A DNA stretch of 64,000 nucleotides from JBBSDP01 sp963754335 (GTDB lineage: Bacteria > Planctomycetota > Phycisphaerae > Tepidisphaerales > Tepidisphaeraceae), in the NCBI GenBank assembly GCA_963754335.1, contig CAVWFQ010000010.1, positions 1,612,001-1,676,000 on the forward strand, read 5' to 3'. Position numbers and translations under genes: made by a program. Of the stretch, positions 39,244-47,630 are shown one piece after another (the stretch's first letter is position 1; the number at the start of each line of letters is the position of its first letter). Below the pieces are notes generated by a model. It searched no databases. It was given only the letters and a program-made list of their open reading frames with translations, and was not told the DNA's origin.

Positions 39244-39984
39244 TCATGCTGAAACCAATTCCCCGGCTCCCTTTTCCATCGCTACGCCACGGGTCGCCTC
39301 GACCTGCTCACGGTTCTTGAGCTGTCGCAGCGCGGCGACACAAGCCTTGACCAGGTTCTTGGGGCTGGTCGATCCATAGGCCTTGGTCAGGATGTCTGTA
39401 ATGCCGGAGAGTTCCATCATGGGTCGAACACTCTTGCCGGCGGTAACGCCAGTCCCCGGGCGCGCCGGTACGAGAATCACGGTGCTGGCGCCGCTGGTGC
39501 CCCGAGCGGTGTGCGGAATCGTCGTGCCCTTGAGGTTGACCTTGAACATGTTTTTCCGCGCGTCTTTGGTGGCCTTTTCAACGGCGGGCGGCACTTCATT
39601 GGCTTTGCCGTAACCGATCCCGACATTTCCGCGACGATCGCCGGCGACGACGAGTGCGCCGAAGCTGAATGTTCGCCCACCCTTGACGACCTTGGAGCAG
39701 CGATAGATTCGCACGACGGAACTTTCGACGCCGCTCTCATCCGGCTGGCGTTCGCGCTGCTGTCCGCGACCACGACCGCCCTGGCCGCCGCCGCGCCCAC
39801 CGCGCCCACCACCGCCTCCGCCACCACCGCCACGGTTTCCTCCGCCGCGATGTCCCTGCGCAGGCCCAGGTCCGCTGGGTGCAGGCGCAGCCGCCGGCGC
39901 TTCGGCAGTCGGAGGCGCGGAAGCTTCCGGAGCAGCGGGTGCGGGAGTCTGTTGATCTGCGGATTTCTGGGATTCTTCAGCCAT
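39244..39984 (-). CDS. rpsE: 30S ribosomal protein S5, long N-terminal extension
   Basis: 246 residues from MAEESQKSADQQTPAPAAPE; E. coli S5 has 166. Residues 1-85 are Ala/Pro-rich and then a Gly/Arg run (GGRGGRGGGQGGRGRGQQRE), followed by the normal S5: ESSVVRIYRCSKVVKGGRTF, FGALVVAGDRRGNVGIGYGK, KATKDARKNMFKVNLKGTTI and GVTAGKSVRPMMELSGITDI. S5 acts in decoding fidelity near the mRNA entry. The RGG-like extension is unusual. Confidence 0.96.
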   Translation of the reverse strand: MAEESQKSADQQTPAPAAPEASAPPTAEAPAAAPAPSGPGPAQGHRGGGNRGGGGGGGGGRGGRGGGQGGRGRGQQRERQPDESGVESSVVRIYRCSKVVKGGRTFSFGALVVAGDRRGNVGIGYGKANEVPPAVEKATKDARKNMFKVNLKGTTIPHTARGTSGASTVILVPARPGTGVTAGKSVRPMMELSGITDILTKAYGSTSPKNLVKACVAALRQLKNREQVEATRGVAMEKGAGELVSA

Positions 39985-40078
39985 ACGAATCACCGTCTCT
40001 TAATTTCTGCGGCTTGATGCGAAAACGCTGTTCTCGCGACAGCGGCTTAAAAACTAAATCATGCCGCACAAGGTCGTT

Positions 40079-40450
40079 CTAGAAAACCAATCCCCCTTCA
40101 CGGGCGGCATCGGCCAGGGCTTTGACGCGCCCATGATACTGACGGCCACCACGGTCGAAAGCCACTTTCGTGATGCCGGCCTGCTTGGCGCTTTCGGCGA
40201 TCGCCTTTCCAACTCGCTTGGCAGCCGTAATGTTTCCCCCGTTGGCCAGATCTCCACGCACTTCACCGACAGTGCTGGCCGCCGCGACGAGCGTGCGACC
40301 CGCGTAGTCGTCAATGAGCTGCGCATAAATGTGCTTGTCGCTGCGGAAAACCGACAGGCGCGGACGTTCCGGCGTGCCGAAAATTCGCGACCGCACGCTC
40401 CACTTCCGACGTTCCAGCCGACGTTGCTTGTCTTTGTTCTTATCTGCCAT
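40079..40450 (-). CDS. rplR: 50S ribosomal protein L18
   Basis: 123 residues, MADKNKDKQRRLERRKWSVR. RPRLSVFRSDKHIYAQLIDD, GKAIAESAKQAGITKVAFDR and GGRQYHGRVKALADAAREGG are the L18 signature. It binds 5S rRNA. Full length. Confidence 0.97.
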   Translation of the reverse strand: MADKNKDKQRRLERRKWSVRSRIFGTPERPRLSVFRSDKHIYAQLIDDYAGRTLVAAASTVGEVRGDLANGGNITAAKRVGKAIAESAKQAGITKVAFDRGGRQYHGRVKALADAAREGGLVF

Positions 40451-40461
40451 ACGCACCTCAT

Positions 40462-40512
40462 GGTGGGCCGAGCCCACCGTCAATGAGCGGACGCGAGTAC
40501 GCGTCCGCGCGG
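40462..40512. repeat. GGTGGGCCGAGCCCACC palindrome and a second hairpin
   Basis: The palindrome GGTGGGCCGAGCCCACC is a third copy of the 33,518 family. Next to it GGACGCGAGTACGCGTCC forms another hairpin. Both are in the spacer between rplF and rplR. Confidence 0.85.
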
Positions 40513-40586
40513 CGATAACACTGCCCCTTGGGCAGCGGCTAAAAATTTGATCGAAGGCATTTCTCTTTGCCACGAAAAGTTCAACA

Positions 40587-41141
40587 TTATTTGGCTCCAG
40601 CGCCCGCAAAGGCCTTGCCCGCCTTGATCTTGACGACTTCGCCTTCGTAGCGGATGCCCTTACCCTTGTACGGCTCGGGCTTTCGCACGCGGCGGACGTC
40701 ACTGGCGAACTGTCCGACGAGTTGCTTGTCAGGCCCGGCCACGTGAATCTTGTTCGCCTCGACCTTGACCAGCAAACCAGTCGGAACCGACACGGAAATC
40801 GTGTTGGCATAGCCGACGGACAGCACCAGGCTCTTCCCCTTCAGTTCGGCCTTATATCCGACGCCCTGGATCTCCAGCGTCTTCTGATAACCCTGGGCGG
40901 CGCCCTGGACCATATTAGCCAGAAGCGACCGGGTCAGGCCGTGAAGCGCTTTGGTCTGTCTCTGGTCGTCGGGGCGCGTGACGATCAGCTCTTTCTTTCC
41001 GTCGTCATATTTGACGGTGATCAACGGGTGGACCGTCAGTTCCAGCTTTCCCTTGGGACCTTCCACCTTCACGTGATGATCCTGCACCGCTACCTTGACG
41101 CCGCTGGCGATGGGGACGGGTTTTTTGCCGATACGACTCAT
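40587..41141 (-). CDS. rplF: 50S ribosomal protein L6
   Basis: 184 residues. MSRIGKKPVPIASGVKVAVQ, VEGPKGKLELTVHPLITVKY, GYQKTLEIQGVGYKAELKGK and RKPEPYKGKGIRYEGEVVKI show the full protein. L6 binds 23S rRNA near the sarcin-ricin loop. Confidence 0.98.
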   Translation of the reverse strand: MSRIGKKPVPIASGVKVAVQDHHVKVEGPKGKLELTVHPLITVKYDDGKKELIVTRPDDQRQTKALHGLTRSLLANMVQGAAQGYQKTLEIQGVGYKAELKGKSLVLSVGYANTISVSVPTGLLVKVEANKIHVAGPDKQLVGQFASDVRRVRKPEPYKGKGIRYEGEVVKIKAGKAFAGAGAK

Positions 41142-41157
41142 TTTGATGTCCGTTGTG

Positions 41158-41235
41158 AGAAGCCAGAAACCAGAATCCAGGATAAAGGCTCGGGGAAGTT
41201 ATTCTGGCTGCTGGCTTCTGGATTCTGGCTTCTCC
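41158..41235. repeat. Heptad hairpin, GAAGCCA family, copy 2
   Basis: GAAGCCAGAAACCAGAATCC on the left; TGGCTGCTGGCTTCTGGATT and CTGGCTTCT on the right. Between rpsH and rplF. Compare 35801. Confidence 0.85.
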
Positions 41236-41236
41236 T

Positions 41237-41635
41237 CTAACTTACCGTGCACAAAAGCTCGCCACCTACATTCTGCTCGCGGGCCTTGCGGTCACTCATG
41301 ACGCCTTTGCTTGTGCTGACGACGACGATTCCCATTCCATTAAGCACTTTGGGCAGCTCATCGACCTTGCGGTAGATACGGCAACCCGGCTTGCTTTCGC
41401 GATCGATCGTGTGAATGACCTTGTCGCCACTGAGTGAATATTTCAGCTTGACACGAATCTGGCCCTGCTGTTCGTCGTCAATGACGTCGTACTCCACAAT
41501 ATAGCCCTCGTCCTTGAGGACCTGAGCAATTCCAATGCAGATCTTGCTCTTGGGAATCAGGACCAGTCGACGCCCCACCCGGTTGGCATTGCGAATCCGA
41601 GTGAGCATGTCCGCGATGGGATCTTGGTTATTCAT
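41237..41635 (-). CDS. rpsH: 30S ribosomal protein S8
   Basis: 132 residues from MNNQDPIADMLTRIRNANRV, the family length; upstream in-frame residues are not conserved. RLVLIPKSKICIGIAQVLKD, GCRIYRKVDELPKVLNGMGI and VVSTSKGVMSDRKAREQNVG are all present. S8 binds 16S rRNA helix 21. Confidence 0.97.
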   Translation of the reverse strand: MNNQDPIADMLTRIRNANRVGRRLVLIPKSKICIGIAQVLKDEGYIVEYDVIDDEQQGQIRVKLKYSLSGDKVIHTIDRESKPGCRIYRKVDELPKVLNGMGIVVVSTSKGVMSDRKAREQNVGGELLCTVS

Positions 41636-41718
41636 CGATACCTTCAGAGTTCTAACTTGCTGATTCGTGCGAGCCACGCCCAGTAAAAGTTGCCTTCGGG
41701 ACGCGGCGGATTCCTCTC

Positions 41719-41988
41719 CTACCAACTGGCCTTTTTCAGTCCCGGGATTTTTCCCGCCAGCGCCAACTCGCGCAACATGATGCGGGAGACCTTGAACTTC
41801 CGCAGATTTCCGCGCGACCGCCCGGTGAGCTGACAGCGGAAATGCGAGCGAGTCGGGCTCGAGTCCCGCGGCAGCTTGGCGAGGGCGGCGAAATTCTTGG
41901 CTTTCTTCAGATCGCGTCGGATCTGCGCGTATTTCAAGACCAATGCTTCGCGACGCTTCTGCTTGCTGATCCAGGCCTTGGTTGCCAT
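41719..41988 (-). CDS. rpsN: 30S ribosomal protein S14, zinc-free form
   Basis: 89 residues, MATKAWISKQKRREALVLKY. RSHFRCQLTGRSRGNLRKFK and VSRIMLRELALAGKIPGLKK place it in the longer form without the CxxC zinc pairs. Full length. Confidence 0.97.
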   Translation of the reverse strand: MATKAWISKQKRREALVLKYAQIRRDLKKAKNFAALAKLPRDSSPTRSHFRCQLTGRSRGNLRKFKVSRIMLRELALAGKIPGLKKASW

Positions 41989-42042
41989 CTGCTTTTCCTT
42001 AGTTCGTTCTCACGTATCGAATCGGGAATAAAATCCCGGTCT

Positions 42043-42795
42043 TCATCCGCGCCTGCCCGGTTCCTTTTCCTCGGTGCGGAACGGAAATCCAAAGGCCTTG
42101 AGCAATTCGCGGCCTTCATCGGGCGTAGCGGCGGTGGTCACCATCGTGATATTCATGCCCTGCTGAAACGTAACGGCGGCGCTGTCCACTTCCGGGAAGA
42201 CCGTCTGTTCGTTGAATCCAAAATTGTAGTTCCCGGACTTGTCGAACCCGTCGGGACTCAGCCCGCGGAAGTCCTTCACGCGGGGAATCGCCAGCGCGAT
42301 CAACCGATCCAGAAACTCGTACATCCGCGAGCCGCGAAGCGTGACTTTCAAGCCGGTCTCCTGGCCTTCGCGAACCTTAAAGTTGGCGACGCTCTTTTTG
42401 GCCTTGCAGCGGACCGGTTTCTGACCGGCGATGACGGTCAGCTCTTTCTCCGCCTGCTCGATCTTCCCTTTTTCGCCGGAGGTAACGGCCTTGCCCAGGC
42501 CCATCGAGATCACGATCTTTTCCAGGCGCGGGACCGAGAGCTTGTTCTTGTAGCCAAATCGCTGCGTCAGCGTCGGCACCACCTGATCGCGGTAATGCAT
42601 GATGAGCCGGGCCGGCGGCGCCGGCTGCTGGGGCTCATCGGAAGCCGCTTCCTGAACGGGCGCCTCACCTTTGGGCTTTTTCTGCTTCTTTTCGCCCTTG
42701 CCGCCCTTGCCTCCGTCGGCTCCCTTTTTCGCCTGCACGTCGGGAGGGCCCGAGCCCTTGTGGTGCTTTTCCTTCTTTGCTTTTTCCTCTGACAT
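42043..42795 (-). CDS. rplE: 50S ribosomal protein L5, long N-terminal extension
   Basis: 250 residues; family length is about 180. Residues 1-65 are Lys/Glu/Gly/Pro-rich (KGADGGKGGKGEKKQKKPKG). The core then reads YRDQVVPTLTQRFGYKNKLS, VPRLEKIVISMGLGKAVTSG, GQKPVRCKAKKSVANFKVRE, LRGSRMYEFLDRLIALAIPR and RDFRGLSPDGFDKSGNYNFG-like sequence. L5 binds 5S rRNA and the P-site tRNA. Confidence 0.97.
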   Translation of the reverse strand: MSEEKAKKEKHHKGSGPPDVQAKKGADGGKGGKGEKKQKKPKGEAPVQEAASDEPQQPAPPARLIMHYRDQVVPTLTQRFGYKNKLSVPRLEKIVISMGLGKAVTSGEKGKIEQAEKELTVIAGQKPVRCKAKKSVANFKVREGQETGLKVTLRGSRMYEFLDRLIALAIPRVKDFRGLSPDGFDKSGNYNFGFNEQTVFPEVDSAAVTFQQGMNITMVTTAATPDEGRELLKAFGFPFRTEEKEPGRRG

Positions 42796-42828
42796 AGTTC
42801 GCCTTTACCGGGCTAGTGCCCGAATCGA

Positions 42829-43167
42829 TCAGGCCTTTCGGGCTTTTCCGAGTTTTCCAAGATCCGTACCGCTGGCCACCGCAATCCGGCGCTTTTCGCC
42901 GTCCTTCATTTCGTATCGAACGCGCGTTCCCTTGCCGGTGGCCGGATCGACTGGCATCACGTTGCTCAGGTGAATGGCCGCATCCTTCTGGATGCGCCCG
43001 CCTTGAGGCGTTCGCTGACTGGGACGGACATGCTTCCAGACGCGGTTGATTCCTTCCACCACCACGCGATCCTTGTCGGTGATGATGCGCAGGACCTTGC
43101 CGGTCTTACCCTTGTCCGCCCCCGTGATAACGATCACGGTGTCGCCTGTTTTTATGTGTCTTGCCAT
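42829..43167 (-). CDS. rplX: 50S ribosomal protein L24
   Basis: 112 residues. KTGDTVIVITGADKGKTGKV (KOW motif), VVVEGINRVWKHVRPSQRTP, QKDAAIHLSNVMPVDPATGK. An assembly initiator protein of the large subunit. Confidence 0.97.
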   Translation of the reverse strand: MARHIKTGDTVIVITGADKGKTGKVLRIITDKDRVVVEGINRVWKHVRPSQRTPQGGRIQKDAAIHLSNVMPVDPATGKGTRVRYEMKDGEKRRIAVASGTDLGKLGKARKA

Positions 43168-43172
43168 ATTCG

Positions 43173-43258
43173 TCCGTTATCAGTTGTCCGTTGTCCGTTG
43201 TCAGTTGTTGGGCGTTGTGTTTGGCACAACGGACCACGGACAACTGACCACTGACAAG
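43173..43258. repeat. Heptad hairpin, GTTGTCA/GTTGTCC family, copy 1
   Basis: CAGTTGTCCGTTGTCCGTTG and TCAGTTGTTG on the left; CACAACGGACCACGGACAAC and TGACCACTGACAA on the right. It lies between rplN and rplX. A second copy is at 46294. Confidence 0.88.
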
Positions 43259-43259
43259 T

Positions 43260-43646
43260 TCAAACCACTTCGCTCGCCAGCGAGACGATTTTCATGAAAT
43301 TCTTGTCACGTAACTCGCGGGCGACGGCGCCGAAGATGCGCGTCCCGCGCGGATTATTTTCCTTGTCGATCACGACCGCGGCGTTGTGATCGAACCTGAC
43401 ATAGCTTCCGTCGCTGCGAAGCGTCGGCTGCTTGGTGCGAACGACGACGCACCGGATGATCTCGCCTTGCTTTACCTCGCCGGCCGGAATCGCCTTCTTG
43501 ACGGCGCAGATGATCACGTCTCCAACACCCGCCACGCGGCGCTTGAACTTGCCTTTGCTGCTGCTGCCACGAAGCACCTTGATACACATCGCCTGCTTGG
43601 CGCCGGTGTTGTCGGCGATGTCGACATACGTCTGTTGCTGAATCAT
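43260..43646 (-). CDS. rplN: 50S ribosomal protein L14
   Basis: 128 residues. MIQQQTYVDIADNTGAKQAM, CIKVLRGSSSKGKFKRRVAG, VGDVIICAVKKAIPAGEVKQ and RTKQPTLRSDGSYVRFDHNA are typical. It forms an intersubunit bridge. Confidence 0.98.
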   Translation of the reverse strand: MIQQQTYVDIADNTGAKQAMCIKVLRGSSSKGKFKRRVAGVGDVIICAVKKAIPAGEVKQGEIIRCVVVRTKQPTLRSDGSYVRFDHNAAVVIDKENNPRGTRIFGAVARELRDKNFMKIVSLASEVV

Positions 43647-43690
43647 GGGTCGCTCTAATTTCCAGTTACCGTCGCCAGCGGCGATCCGGA

Positions 43691-44041
43691 TTACCGCGCC
43701 GCAGGCGCCTTGCCGGTCATCACTTCTTCAGCCGAAATCTGCACGGCGCGCTCCGGCGCCTTCTCGACGATCCGTAACAGCCGGTGGTGCTTCGTGCGGC
43801 TCAAAGGCCGGCATTCGGCAATTTCCACCACGTCCCCTTCTCGCGCTTCGTTTTTCTCGTCGTGAGCGTGGAGCACAGTGCGGAATTTCAGGTACTTGTC
43901 GTACTTCTTGTGCCGGGCCTGGTAATTCACCACGACCTTGATTGTCTTGTGTCCCTTGTCCGACGCGACCACGCCGCGGACGGTCCGCAACGGCGGACGT
44001 TCCTGGGTCGTGGCGGGCGGCGTTGTTTGATTCTCAGCCAT
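43691..44041 (-). CDS. rpsQ: 30S ribosomal protein S17
   Basis: 116 residues from MAENQTTPPATTQERPPLRT. Core: RGVVASDKGHKTIKVVVNYQ, DKYLKFRTVLHAHDEKNEAR, EGDVVEIAECRPLSRTKHHR. A short disordered N-terminus (Thr/Pro) and a C-terminal tail (about 25 residues) extend the usual 85. Confidence 0.96.
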   Translation of the reverse strand: MAENQTTPPATTQERPPLRTVRGVVASDKGHKTIKVVVNYQARHKKYDKYLKFRTVLHAHDEKNEAREGDVVEIAECRPLSRTKHHRLLRIVEKAPERAVQISAEEVMTGKAPAAR

Positions 44042-44073
44042 AGTCATCAGCTCATTTCGACGTTCAAGTCAGC

Positions 44074-44301
44074 TCAAGCCTTGGCGGCCACCGCGGCCGG
44101 CTCCTTCTTCCCCTCAAGGTCGCGCTGACGAAGCGCGGTCTTGATCCGCGCGATCGCCTTGCGCGTCTTATGCAACTGGCTGGGGTCCTCCAGCTTTTCC
44201 GTCACCGCCTGGGTACGCAGCTCGAACAGGTGTTTCCGGGCGTCAACCAGCTCATGCTGCAGGTGGTCGGTATTCTTTTCGCGAATTTCTTTGTTGGTCA
44301 T
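44074..44301 (-). CDS. rpmC: 50S ribosomal protein L29
   Basis: 75 residues from MTNKEIREKNTDHLQHELVD. ARKHLFELRTQAVTEKLEDP and HKTRKAIARIKTALRQRDLE give the two-helix L29 pattern. The Lys/Ala tail is short. It lies at the tunnel exit. Confidence 0.95.
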   Translation of the reverse strand: MTNKEIREKNTDHLQHELVDARKHLFELRTQAVTEKLEDPSQLHKTRKAIARIKTALRQRDLEGKKEPAAVAAKA

Positions 44302-44327
44302 CTCAGGCTCCTGCACCGGTCGCCGAA

Positions 44328-44741
44328 TCAGGCAACTGCGTGTTTCCGCTGAACAAATCGCGTTCGCACCGTCATTTTGTGAGCGACGCGAGCGAGGGCA
44401 CGCTTGGCGGTCGGCTCATCGACGCCGGTGATTTCGAACATCACCGTGCCCGGCTTGACGATGGCGCACCAGTATTCGGGCTCGCCCTTTCCCTTACCCA
44501 TGCGCGTTTCGAGCGGTTTGCCGGAAACGGGTTTGTGGGGAAAGATCCGGATGAAGACGCGTCCTTCACGGCGCAGATAATGGCTGCATGCAACGCGGCC
44601 GGCTTCGATCTGCCGAGCCGTCACCCACGCCGACTCCAGCGACTGCAATCCATATTCGCCGAAGGCAACGGTATTGCCGCGGGTGGCGTTCCCTTTCATC
44701 TTTCCGCGCTGGCTCTTACGGTACCGAACGCGTTTGGGCAT
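44328..44741 (-). CDS. rplP: 50S ribosomal protein L16
   Basis: 137 residues from MPKRVRYRKSQRGKMKGNAT. FGEYGLQSLESAWVTARQIE, RREGRVFIRIFPHKPVSGKP and GKGKGEPEYWCAIVKPGTVM are conserved. It contacts the A-site tRNA. Confidence 0.98.
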   Translation of the reverse strand: MPKRVRYRKSQRGKMKGNATRGNTVAFGEYGLQSLESAWVTARQIEAGRVACSHYLRREGRVFIRIFPHKPVSGKPLETRMGKGKGEPEYWCAIVKPGTVMFEITGVDEPTAKRALARVAHKMTVRTRFVQRKHAVA

Positions 44742-44783
44742 TAAGGGCATAGAACACCAACACTTCCGTTCACGAGATCCTTG

Positions 44784-44850
44784 TCACGTTTCACGTTTTC
44801 ACGTTTCTCAGTCGCTCACGATGAAACGTGAAGACGAGAAACGTGAAGAA
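44784..44850. repeat. Heptad hairpin, CACGTTT family
   Basis: TCACGTTTCACGTTTTCACG and TTTCTC on the left; GAAACGTGAAGACGAGAAAC and GTGAAG on the right. It lies between rplP and rpsC. This family has one copy in the window. Confidence 0.8.
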
Positions 44851-44856
44851 CACCAA

Positions 44857-45552
44857 TTATCGCCGTCCTCTCCGCATCGCACCGCCGGGCCGCACGTCCG
44901 TTTCGAGCACTTCTTCGCCGTACATTCCGCGGTAAATCCAGGTCTTTACGCCGATCGTCCCGTAGGTCGTGAAGGCGATCGCATATCCGTAATTCACGTC
45001 GGCCTGAAGGGTCGTTAACGGAACCGAGCCGGTGGTTGCCTTTTCGTTTCGGGCGATTTCCGCCCCGCCGAGCCGGCCACTGACCGACACGCGAATTCCC
45101 TTGGCTCCGGCCTGCATGGTCGCCTCCATGCGCTGCTTCAGCACACGGCGGAAGCTGGCTCGCTTCTTGAGCTGCTCGGCAATCGCCTCGGCGACGAGCT
45201 GGGCATTCAGATCGGGATTCTTGATCTCGATCACTTTGATCGGCGCCACCTTGCGCTTGATCATGTCTTCCAACTCTTCGCGGAGCAGATCGACTTCCGC
45301 GCCCTTGGACCCGATCACGAGCCCTGGGCGGGCCGTCTTGATCGTGATCGTGACTTCCTCGCGCGTGCGCTCGATGATGATGTCGCTGACGGCGGCCGAC
45401 TGCTGCCGATTCAACTTCCGATCAATGATCTTGCGGACCTTGAAGTCCTCGACCAGGAAGTTGCCGTAGGCCGCTTTGGGCGCATACCACTTGGACTTCC
45501 AGTCCTCAGTGATTCCGACGCGAAAGCCGGTTGGATTAACCTTCTGACCCAT
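44857..45552 (-). CDS. rpsC: 30S ribosomal protein S3
   Basis: 231 residues. MGQKVNPTGFRVGITEDWKS, ITIKTARPGLVIGSKGAEVD (KH motif with GxxG) and GVKTWIYRGMYGEEVLETDV. S3 shapes the mRNA entry channel. Confidence 0.98.
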   Translation of the reverse strand: MGQKVNPTGFRVGITEDWKSKWYAPKAAYGNFLVEDFKVRKIIDRKLNRQQSAAVSDIIIERTREEVTITIKTARPGLVIGSKGAEVDLLREELEDMIKRKVAPIKVIEIKNPDLNAQLVAEAIAEQLKKRASFRRVLKQRMEATMQAGAKGIRVSVSGRLGGAEIARNEKATTGSVPLTTLQADVNYGYAIAFTTYGTIGVKTWIYRGMYGEEVLETDVRPGGAMRRGRR

Positions 45553-45567
45553 AAGAATCCTTTTTCG

Positions 45568-45906
45568 TCATTCCCCGCGCTCGTCGAGCGTTACGACCAG
45601 ATGGCTGGTTCGCTTGTTGATCGGATAGGCCTTGCCGCGATCCTTCGGCTGAAACCGTTTGATCACCGGACCGGGATCGACCCACGCCTTGGCCACGAAG
45701 AGCGTGTTTCGCGGCGGGGTCGGGGTCTCGTTGGCGTTGGCGACGGCCGAACGAACGACCTTCTCGATCATCCCGCTGGCGCGTTGCTTGGCGAACTGCA
45801 AAAGCGAGATCGCGTCATCCACATCGCGACCGCGAATCAGGTCCATCAACAGACGGGCCTTCCGCGGGGAAATGCGAGCGAAGCGATGTTTGGCTTGGTA
45901 AGGCAT
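45568..45906 (-). CDS. rplV: 50S ribosomal protein L22
   Basis: 112 residues. YQAKHRFARISPRKARLLMD, AISLLQFAKQRASGMIEKVV, and the tunnel loop GPVIKRFQPKDRGKAYPINK followed by TSHLVVTLDE. Complete. Confidence 0.98.
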   Translation of the reverse strand: MPYQAKHRFARISPRKARLLMDLIRGRDVDDAISLLQFAKQRASGMIEKVVRSAVANANETPTPPRNTLFVAKAWVDPGPVIKRFQPKDRGKAYPINKRTSHLVVTLDERGE

Positions 45907-45917
45907 AAAGACCTCGT

Positions 45918-45997
45918 CAGGGTTCGGGGTTCAGGGTTCAGGGTTCAGTGATGAAGACCTTTCTTCACTGAACCCTGAATCCCGAACCCTGAACCCA
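45918..45997. repeat. Heptad hairpin, GTTCAGG family, copy 1
   Basis: GGGTTCGGGGTTCAGGGTTC and AGGGTTCAGTGA on the left; TCACTGAACCCTGAATCCCG and AACCCTGAACCC on the right. It lies between rpsS and rplV. A second copy is at 47631. Confidence 0.9.
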
Positions 45998-45998
45998 C

Positions 45999-46286
45999 TT
46001 ATGCTGGCGCTCCCGGCGTTGTCGGCTTGCGGCCACTGTGGCCGCGGAACGTACGCGTGGGCGAAAACTCGCCGAGCTTGTGGCCCACCATGTCTTCCTG
46101 GACGAACACTTTCAGAAACTTATTGCCGTTGTGAACCTCGAACGTATGGCCCACAAACTCCGGAATAATCGTGCAGGCCCGCGCCCAGGTGCGGACCGGC
46201 TGCTTGGCGCGATTCTCATTCAGCTTCGACACCTTGCGGTAAAGCTTCTCGTCAACGAACGGACCTTTTTTGGAGCTTCTGCTCAT
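45999..46286 (-). CDS. rpsS: 30S ribosomal protein S19
   Basis: 95 residues. MSRSSKKGPFVDEKLYRKVS, WARACTIIPEFVGHTFEVHN and LGEFSPTRTFRGHSGRKPTT. S19 stands in the head of the small subunit with S13. Confidence 0.98.
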   Translation of the reverse strand: MSRSSKKGPFVDEKLYRKVSKLNENRAKQPVRTWARACTIIPEFVGHTFEVHNGNKFLKVFVQEDMVGHKLGEFSPTRTFRGHSGRKPTTPGAPA

Positions 46287-46293
46287 GTTGTAC

Positions 46294-46392
46294 CTGTCAG
46301 TTGTCAGTCGTCAGTTGTCAGTTGTTCGTTGCGACGCTCACAACGGACAACAGCTTGTCCCGACCCGTCGGGAGACCACTGACAACGGACCA
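46294..46392. repeat. Heptad hairpin, GTTGTCA family, copy 2
   Basis: CTGTCAGTTGTCAGTCGTCA and GTTGTCAGTTGTTCGTTG on the left; CAACGGACAACAG, a second small palindrome (GTCCCGACCCGTCGGGA), and ACCACTGACAACGGACC on the right. It ends at the rplB stop. Between rplB and rpsS. Confidence 0.85.
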
Positions 46393-47259
46393 TTAGATAT
46401 TCACCGTCTGCGGACGTTGCTGATGCTTGCCGAATTTACGACGGCGAAGAATCAATTTCTCACTATGCTTACGCGGGCTGCGGGTAATGCCGCCCTTGGC
46501 GGGAACACCGGTCTTCGAGACCGGATGGCGGCCGCCGTTGCTGCGCCCTTCACCACCACCAAGTGGATGGTCGATCGGGTTCATGGCCTTGGCCCGGGTA
46601 TGGGGACGAATGCCCATATGCCGCGAGCGGCCCGCCTTGCCGATGCTCACGTTGATCCAATCGAGATTACCAAGCTGGCCGATCGTGGCGCGACCAGCGC
46701 TTCGAACACGACGCATTTCGCCCGAGGGGAGAATCACGACCGCCCATTCTCCCTCGCGCGCTCCCAGGCGGCCGACGCCTCCCGCCGAGCGAACCATTTT
46801 TCCGCCCTGACCGGGATTCATTTCGATGTTGTGGATTTCAAGCCCCGTCGGGATATTCGCCAGCGGGATGCAATTGCCCAGATCCGGACCGGCCTTAGGG
46901 CCGTTGATCACGCTGGCGCCGACGAGCAATCCATTGGGGGCAAGAATGTAGCTCTTTTCTCCATCTTCGTATTGGATCAAGGCGATGAAGACCGAGCGAT
47001 TGGGATCGTATTCGATCGCGAGCACTTTGGCCGCCACATCATCTTTGTTTCGCTTGAAATCGATGATGCGATAGAGCTTCTTGTTTCCACCGCCGCGATG
47101 CTTGGCGGTGATGACGCCGTGATGATTACGGCCGTGGGCGCGGCGCGTGCCAACCGTCAGCGACGCCTCAGGCTTCGACTTGGTAAGCACGGCCTTGTAG
47201 TCGATAACGCTGCCCGCACGTCGGCCGGCGGAAGTCGGATTATAGAACTTGATAGCCAT
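46393..47259 (-). CDS. rplB: 50S ribosomal protein L2
   Basis: 288 residues. MAIKFYNPTSAGRRAGSVID, GRNHHGVITAKHRGGGNKKL, YRIIDFKRNKDDVAAKVLAI and VAMNPIDHPLGGGEGRSNGG-type end (NPIDHPLGGGEGRSNGGRHP). The peptidyl-transferase region His is present. Complete. Confidence 0.98.
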   Translation of the reverse strand: MAIKFYNPTSAGRRAGSVIDYKAVLTKSKPEASLTVGTRRAHGRNHHGVITAKHRGGGNKKLYRIIDFKRNKDDVAAKVLAIEYDPNRSVFIALIQYEDGEKSYILAPNGLLVGASVINGPKAGPDLGNCIPLANIPTGLEIHNIEMNPGQGGKMVRSAGGVGRLGAREGEWAVVILPSGEMRRVRSAGRATIGQLGNLDWINVSIGKAGRSRHMGIRPHTRAKAMNPIDHPLGGGEGRSNGGRHPVSKTGVPAKGGITRSPRKHSEKLILRRRKFGKHQQRPQTVNI

Positions 47260-47274
47260 TGCTTTGTCTCGTTT

Positions 47275-47330
47275 GTAGTGCGGGCTTCAGCCCGTGAACT
47301 TCGAAAAATACCCGCGGCGGCGGGCACTAC
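47275..47330. repeat. GTAGTGCGGGC inverted repeat
   Basis: GTAGTGCGGGCTTCAGCCCG on the left and CCCGCGGCGGCGGGCACTAC on the right form an imperfect hairpin in the spacer between rplB and rplW. It is of a different type from the heptad hairpins. Confidence 0.75.
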
Positions 47331-47338
47331 GTGCCGAT

Positions 47339-47617
47339 CTAGAACAATTCGATCCTCGAATTTTCCTCGAGCACAACGATGGCGCGCTTCCAGTCGCTGG
47401 TCTTGGAGATTTTGTATCGCGAGCGGCGCGGCTTGCCTTTGCGGTTCATCGTCCGCACTTCGATGACCTTCACGTCATACAGGTTTTCGACCGCATGCTT
47501 GATCTGCGCTTTGTTCGCCGACGGCCGCACCTGAAACGCATACGCATTGCGGGTGGTCTGCAAATGCGTGCTCTTCTCGGTGATGAGCGGCTTGATGATG
47601 ACGTCTGTCTTGTCCAT
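47339..47617 (-). CDS. rplW: 50S ribosomal protein L23
   Basis: 92 residues. MDKTDVIIKPLITEKSTHLQ, YAFQVRPSANKAQIKHAVEN and VKVIEVRTMNRKGKPRRSRY. L23 forms the docking site for trigger factor and SRP. Confidence 0.97.
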   Translation of the reverse strand: MDKTDVIIKPLITEKSTHLQTTRNAYAFQVRPSANKAQIKHAVENLYDVKVIEVRTMNRKGKPRRSRYKISKTSDWKRAIVVLEENSRIELF

Positions 47618-47630
47618 ATTTCTTAGGGAT

